Shown: positions 58,771-64,000 of the stretch, one piece after another
Layout: the number at the start of each line of letters is the position of its first letter
Position numbering within the stretch: position 1 is the first letter of the stretch
From: Gnetum montanum
Taxonomy: Eukaryota; Streptophyta; Gnetopsida; Gnetales; Gnetaceae
DNA length: 64,000 nucleotides
Assembly (NCBI GenBank): GCA_015680685.1
Contig: MNCI01020709.1
Coordinates: 1 to 64,000, forward strand
Direction of reading: 5' to 3'
The notes under the pieces: generated by a model
Told to the model about the DNA's origin: nothing
The model's input: the letters and a program-made list of their open reading frames with translations, nothing else
The model's database searches: none
Position numbers and translations under genes: made by a program

Positions 58771-59950
58771 CCTTTTTTTTTCATATCATTATTTAAAATG
58801 CAACATCCTTTTAAAAACATAAAAGGAAATACAACAAATAATACTAATGTATTTGTCTTCATTTTTCCAACACCATGATCCTTTACATCACATCCATAAG
58901 GAAAAAAAATAGTTGGTTGAATAATAGCATGATATAGTTGCTTTTTGATATCCCAAGTTAGAATAGATTCCTTTTAACATGTGCTTTTCAAGGTAAATAA
59001 GGCTTTCATATCATTTCCTACTCCTTGTGCAATGCATTGGCCCCATTTATAATTCAGGAAGCATTCTAAGCCAAGATATTTAAAAGGGGAGGTTATATCC
59101 ACTTGCTCATTTCCTCTAGTAAAATTGTATGCTTGATTGAGTATGCCATGAATCATGATTTTAGTTTTCTGTACAATAACTTTCATTCTTGAACGTTGAT
59201 AAAAGTCATAAGAATACTTGGCATTAGTTGCAACCCTTCTATTGAGTTTGAAATTAAAGCAACATCCTCAGCATAAAGCAAGAGTCTAATAGGACTATTT
59301 CCAATTGTAGTTGTAGTTGCATATTGAGTTAGTACTTTCTATATATACTCCTCGAATTCATAAATAAAAGGCCCAAACAAAGTAAGAGAAGCATGACATC
59401 TTTGTTTTACATCAATAAAGTCATCATCATCATCATCCTATCCTTGTCCCAACAAAATGGGGTAGGCTAATTTTACACCAATAAACTATTAAGCAAAATA
59501 CTTGCTTACCCATTTGTAAACTAGAAGTGGGCTTCTTTGTAGAGCTTTTGGATGGCTAATAACAATGTTTTCAAAACTCCTAAATGACCCAAGCACCTTC
59601 ATAACTTGCTTTGGTTAACCAAATTATAAGCCATAGAGAAGTCTACAAAATAGGTAAATATTTTTTACATAGACCTTTTTCTCTATCAATAAAATATTTT
59701 AAAGTGATGAGGTTGATTGTGATAGAATAATATTGCATAAATTTATTTGGGAAATTGCACACAACTTATTTTCTTCAACCCATCTTCCAAGTATGAATTC
59801 CAAAATAGTTCCCAAAAGCTTGGTAAAAATATTGTAGATGACATTCAATCTATAATTGTTTTGATCAATTTTGTCCCCTTTTAAAAGGCACAATTGTCTT
59901 ATTAATGTCTTATTAATGTACAATTTCTTTTCTAATCTTGTTTGCAAAAC
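58771..59950 (-). pseudogene. L1-type LINE reverse transcriptase relic
   Basis: 59947-59699 encodes INKTLIRQLCLLKGDKIDQN, then NYRLNVIYNIFTKLLG and EENKLCAISQINLCNIILSQ, the start of LINE RT. 59186-58974 encodes VIVQKTKIMIHG and SPFKYLGLECFLNYKWG, the part after the catalytic box. A short RTE-like tail with CATCATCATCATCC (59424-59465) interrupts it. The 3' part is beyond the copia element at 55663-56417. Confidence 0.65.
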
Positions 59951-60639
59951 TTAACTTCTTAATGATAATTTATACAAATAGTCCTCTCCAATTAAGCATT
60001 TCTATATACAAGTTGTTTACATCAACAACTTTACATCATACTAGTTTTTTTATACCTTGCATTGTGTCACCAAAAGAAATGAATAGTATATTATCATTGC
60101 TATGAAACTCTCCTATTCTATTATCACTATAAAACAAAACCTAATAGAAATTTTTAATATTTGAGAGAGATAGCATAGTCTATTCTATTCTTGCTCCAAA
60201 TTAAATGCCAAAAACATTTGAGATCTTTCTTTATCATTTGCAATATATGAAACTAACCTAATAGTTGAAGAAGAGAGAAGCAAGAGTAACTAATCAACAT
60301 CCAATCAAGCTACCTGAAAATGCTAACTACATCACCTTCCACTATCCTTGGCAGTATATGTGTGGAATGCCTTAATTATTGCACTAAGAGAATCACATTC
60401 AAACATGCAATCTATCTACATGCCATGGCAATATAGCTTATTTGAAAAATCCAAAATCAAAACATTTTTCACAAAGCAAAACTCCATCACTGTGCAATGC
60501 ATCTGCACTCCATCCAATACGATTGGCCCAAGGTTTATGTGGTCATGGAAACTACATGAATGTTTAAACTAGATTGCTAAAGGTTCTACAATGATGCCAA
60601 ACTTTGAGACCCCATCACATCTACAAGCTAGCACAATCT

Positions 60640-61195
60640 AATGTTACTACTCCATGAAGACCGTGAGGCAAACATGGTCCAATTTTGCAAACACAAGCAC
60701 ATACAAGAGACTTCTTATATGGACCACAAAATTCCTTTATCTAATGACATGGTTACACAACTTTGTAGGTTATAACTAGAGAGCAAGATCCTCGACATTA
60801 GCAGTAGAGGGCTATAGAATGTGGAGGATTTTTTTGCACATGGAAGGAACAAAAGTGCAAACAACCAGATCCAAAGGTCTATTGGAGCTAAAATGACAAT
60901 ATGCCACAAAGGTTTTGACGAGGTTCTCTAAACAATTGGGAACATGTACAAACTCAAGGGTCTCCACTTTGCCTCCCTCAAACACATAAATAGACAACTA
61001 ACAAACAGGACCTACTAGAGGGACGCACTTAAAACCCCCAACCTTGGACTTAGAGCTCTGTCCCCCAACATGCAAGAGCACACAAGGGAAAACCAGTAAG
61101 ACAAAGGAGTACATGAGAAATTGACAAAGGAATATTCACAAGATGCCCAGAGGGAGTCAATAGTGAAGAACCCATGTAAGGCTCATAAATTTGTT
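60640..61195 (+). pseudogene. Decayed reading frame, unrecognised
   Basis: One plus frame (phase of 60662) stays readable for about 180 codons with six or so stops, each explainable as a CAG, CAA or CGA decay. Segments: REANMVQFCKHKHIQETSYM, NVEDFFAHGRNKSANN, IGAKMTICHKGFDEVL, MYKLKGLHFASLKHINRQL and REDAL-like, then GLRALSPNMQEHTREN. I do not recognise the family. It could be an old retroelement or gene fragment. Confidence 0.3.
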
Positions 61196-61250
61196 ATCTA
61201 ACATGTTTGAATGAGAGGGTCTTGTTGCTGCAATTTGTTGCCCATGCAAG

Positions 61251-61740
61251 TCATGATGATACCCACATCCATTCAGACTTGCATTTTTCTTGTAAAAATT
61301 TTGAGACATAAAAAGCTAAATAAAGGAAAATCAAAACAAAATAAAAATGAGAAAAGGAAAAATGCGTATCACTATTCATCCAAAGTGACACTGAATATTT
61401 ATTGTCTATAGACCCTCTAAATCTATTCAACAATAGAAATGTACATGCTATAATTTTCAAAAACATCATTAAGAAAATTACAAAATGTTCTTGTAACATT
61501 TAGAACAAATCAACTAAACTTCAAATTGTAATTTGTCCCTTATGTCTAATGTGCACAAATGCAAAACAATGTGGAAAAATATGGTGTTCATCTTCAATGC
61601 TATTTTTATTGCACAACTGGCATATCAATTCTTCACAAAGGATTTTAAGCCATCTACCTATTACAACTCTCAAAAGATGAAATCCCATTTGTGCTTTGCT
61701 AATTGTACACTGCAAATGGAGAGGAATAGTAGTTAAATAG
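61251..61740 (-). pseudogene. L1-type LINE C-terminal zinc-finger relic
   Basis: The minus strand reads CTISKAQMGFHLLRVVIGRW, then LICQLCNKNSIEDEHHIFPH with the C-x2-C-x8-H-x4-C arrangement of the zf-RVT region, then FVIFLMMFLKIIACTFLL. It is homologous to 55663-56110. Confidence 0.65.
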
Positions 61741-61859
61741 CTCCTCTAATGCTATTTAAATAGATATGTTTCTTTCCTTTTGTGATAAAAGAATGTCAAT
61801 AAAATTGAAGGGAAAATTTTACAAGATAGCAATCAAGTCTACTATCTTAAATGGTGTTG

Positions 61860-62262
61860 AATGTTAGGCAATGCAAAAGAGGCATAAACAACAAATTGGT
61901 ATAGCATAAATGCAAATACTTTGATGAATATTGAATGTTACTAGAAGAGATAAACTACATAATACAAACATCAAAGGAAGACTTGGAGTGGCTTCTATTT
62001 CAAATAAGTTACAAAAATGGTAGCTTAGATGATTTGGACATGTGCAAAGAAGATCAGACAATGAGCCTATAAACAAAGGTTGCTACATCACTATTCTAGA
62101 AAAGCCACCAAAAAGAAGACCAAAGAAAACATAGGAAAAAATGATCAAAGATGATTTGAAGAAACTACAAATAAACAAAGATCTAGCTCTTCATAGAGGC
62201 GAATAATGAAAAAAAAACTCATGTGGCTGACCCCATTTTGTTGGAACAAGGCTATGATGATG
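61860..62262 (+). pseudogene. RTE-type LINE 3' end
   Basis: The plus strand reads SDNEPINKGCYITILEKPPK, RRPKKT, MIKDDLKKLQINKDLALHRG and ends GTRL before ATGATGATGATG. It is a closely related partner of the minus-strand end at 32230-32440. Confidence 0.75.
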
Positions 62263-62875
62263 ATGTTTTTGTTGTTTCTTTCCTTCTACATTTTCCCAAA
62301 GTAAAAGGAAAAACAAGCAAAACAAAAACCACAACAAGAATAACAACTGAAATTTGCAGGACAAAAAAATAAGCAGAGAAAAGTTTACAGCAAGCAGAGA
62401 AAAGTCTACTATTCACACTAGCCAATCATCCACAAGAAAGAAGGAAAAACAAGCATAGCTAAAATCCAAGGGAGGAAAAATACAAGAAAACTTTGTACTT
62501 CACACAAACCATTCATCCATAGCAAAGGAGTAAAAATTAGGAGAGCAAAATCAACAACCCATACTGGAGCAAAACTTGTCAAAGAAACTAAATTCATACC
62601 TTGCATTTCTAAGAAACTTCTTTTATTTTATTGTCATGAACAAAGCAATGGAAATCTGTTCATTTCATCTCTTCTAGAACATGTGACTGGGCTGCTCATG
62701 AAGTGATCGAAGCAACTCATTCACATGCAAGAAGGTAGATTTTCAAGCTCAAGGACTCTCCATTTATGCAAGTCCTCACAAAAGGGGGAGGGAGCCTCCT
62801 CTCCTCCTCCCCCTATATATGAAACTAGAAGGAAGAATCCTCTTCAACAAAAAGCAACTCAAGAAGCCCAAGAAA

Positions 62876-63004
62876 ATGGCAACAGCTAAAGTCCTTGATT
62901 TCATCAAGGAAATGAAACCCAATGTCCAGAAGACACAGGTCCATGACTCAAGGGGTAAGGATGACCTTAACAAAACATCAAGGTCAAGCTCATGTCCCTT
63001 CTAG
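62876..63004 (+). CDS. Possible small open frame, 42 residues, uncertain
   Basis: MATAKVLDFIKEMKPNVQKT starts at an ATG in a good plant context (GAAAATGGC), about 60 bp after CCCCTATATATG (62808-62819), a TATA-like site. A GGGGGAGG...CCTCCCCC inverted repeat lies just upstream. It has no recognised domain and could equally be part of a decayed element. Confidence 0.2.
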   Translation: MATAKVLDFIKEMKPNVQKTQVHDSRGKDDLNKTSRSSSCPF

Positions 63005-63164
63005 CAGCTGGGCTTAACAAAGTGGGCAACAAGAGTTGAAATCATTTTAACATATAGACAACTATCTAGGAACCTACACCTAAACAAAAATCTGGGGCTT
63101 GGCCAACAATTTCTTCTGGTCAAATAAGGATAAGAAATTCTAAAGGATTCAGCCCACAGACAAT

Positions 63165-63400
63165 TAGTATAGCCACACAACCATTAACTCAGGAACTGCA
63201 ATTGCAATTCTTAGGTTCAAGTTACTGCCCCACACTCTGGGTTCCCTTGGAGAAAGGGATTTGGATTTCTTTCTGGTTTGGCTAATTTTATTGTAATCCT
63301 CTACATAATGGTGGCTGACATACCAGCACAGAAGTTTTCATTTTGTATGGCTGGCCTCACAAGTAGAAGATCTCCCAATTTTGTTTCCAGACACCTGGCA
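63165..63400 (+). repeat. Possible SINE-like sequence
   Basis: CATTAACTCAGGAACTGC (A-box-like) and TTAGGTTCAAGTTACTGCCC (B-box-like) are about 35 bp apart. No tail is defined. Confidence 0.25.
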
Positions 63401-63684
63401 ATTCATATTTGTAAAAATTTTGTACAAGATAAGGATGAGAAGGAGTGGCTCTGATTTTGTGGTGAGAAGGGAAGGTAATTCCTTGCTTTCTCCAGTTTTT
63501 GGCACTATACACTTCATATACTTTCACTTTTAATACTAACTCCTGACTTCATTAAAAAAATATCAAAAAATAAATAACTATGAACAAATGTAAAGTAAAG
63601 ACTTAAAATAAACATTAAATTATGTATTGTTTTTTTAAAATTAAATTTATACAAAAATGTAAAAACAAGCTAAAAATTACAGAC

Positions 63685-64000
63685 TACTCGTTATTCTCAT
63701 CATCCTAGCCTTATCCCAACATGAGATTCACAATATGAGTTCTTTTATGACATTCCCTTCAATTAAGAGCCAAATTAGCACTAATACCCAAATCTTCGAT
63801 GTTTTTCTTTAGGCAACCAAACCAAGTATGTTTTGGTCTACCTCTATGTTGGTTCCCTTCACCTTTAATAAAGTGAACTCTTCTGGTAAGAGCATTCTCT
63901 AGTCTTCTTAGAAAATGAGCAAACCATCTAAGACAAATTTACTTAATCTTCTTATCTATGGGTGCCACTCCTAAACTTCCCCTAATAAAAGAAGAGTTGA
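63685..64000 (-). pseudogene. RTE-type LINE 3' end, running off the window
   Basis: The minus strand includes RRLSKFVLDGLLIF, EEFTLLKVKGTNIEVDQNI and GLVA, then the terminal CCTTATCCCAACATGAGATT-like tail with CATCATCC at 63697. The rest lies beyond 64000. Confidence 0.65.

Noticed and set aside
59424-59465. A separate full RTE LINE
   Set aside because: Only a short terminal tail with CAT triplets is present inside an L1 relic.

Overview
The window looks like a retrotransposon-packed stretch of a large seed-plant nuclear genome. A gymnosperm is plausible but not proven. The evidence is three Ty3/gypsy elements of the dual-RNase-H Tat lineage, two Athila-like gypsy elements, one Ty1/copia element, RTE- and L1-type LINEs, tRNA-derived SINE-like pieces, and one host gene of the plant-specific trihelix family. 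Nearly all element reading frames carry stops and frameshifts, many of them readable as CAG, CAA or TGG changed to a stop. That fits methylated, decaying elements.

Layout. 1-11077: Tat element T1 (+), whose 5' end lies off the window. It sits inside 11078-23923, Tat element T2 (-), which itself interrupts 23924-29134, an Athila-like element A1 (+). 29135-32229: AT-rich intergenic DNA with two SINE-like pieces. 32230-32599 and 49808-51080: two halves of one RTE LINE (-), split by the Tat element T3 (+, 32605-49802, target-site duplication ATTGT). T3 lacks reverse transcriptase and integrase. Inside T3 is an inverted solo LTR (34235-42864, duplication GTCAC), and inside that solo LTR is the Athila-like element A2 (-, 35256-42222). 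51814-52782: an intact trihelix transcription-factor frame (-). 54340-64000: LINE remnants, a short copia element (56418-58761, -) that splits an L1 relic, and unrecognised sequence.

The most unusual feature is in T1 and T2. Between protease and reverse transcriptase both carry a long gene on the strand opposite to gag-pol. Both copies show the same exon-intron structure: eight exons are traceable in T2, and seven plus a truncated eighth in T1. Four exons have identical lengths (119, 275, 1050 and 129 bp) while introns differ in length. GT..AG boundaries sit at matching places, and a TATA box lies about 150 bp before the start codon in both. The predicted product, about 1,090 residues before decay, starts with a stretch resembling the FCP1/NIF-type HAD domain, continues with a globular region reminiscent of the plant 'putative transposon protein' family, and ends in a coiled coil. 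On the sense strand the pol frame begins right after a conserved splice-acceptor-like site. The whole antisense gene could therefore be an intron of the sense transcript, which would be a much enlarged version of the protease-RT intron known from Ogre elements.

The antisense gene and pol are bounded by two tandem arrays sharing a TAAAACTAGC core. In T3 the two arrays lie almost side by side and everything between them is gone. A1 and A2 lack pol in the parts visible and instead carry a sense-strand accessory protein of similar layout (globular region, then coiled coil). Calls rest on reading motifs and comparing copies within the window; no database search was possible.
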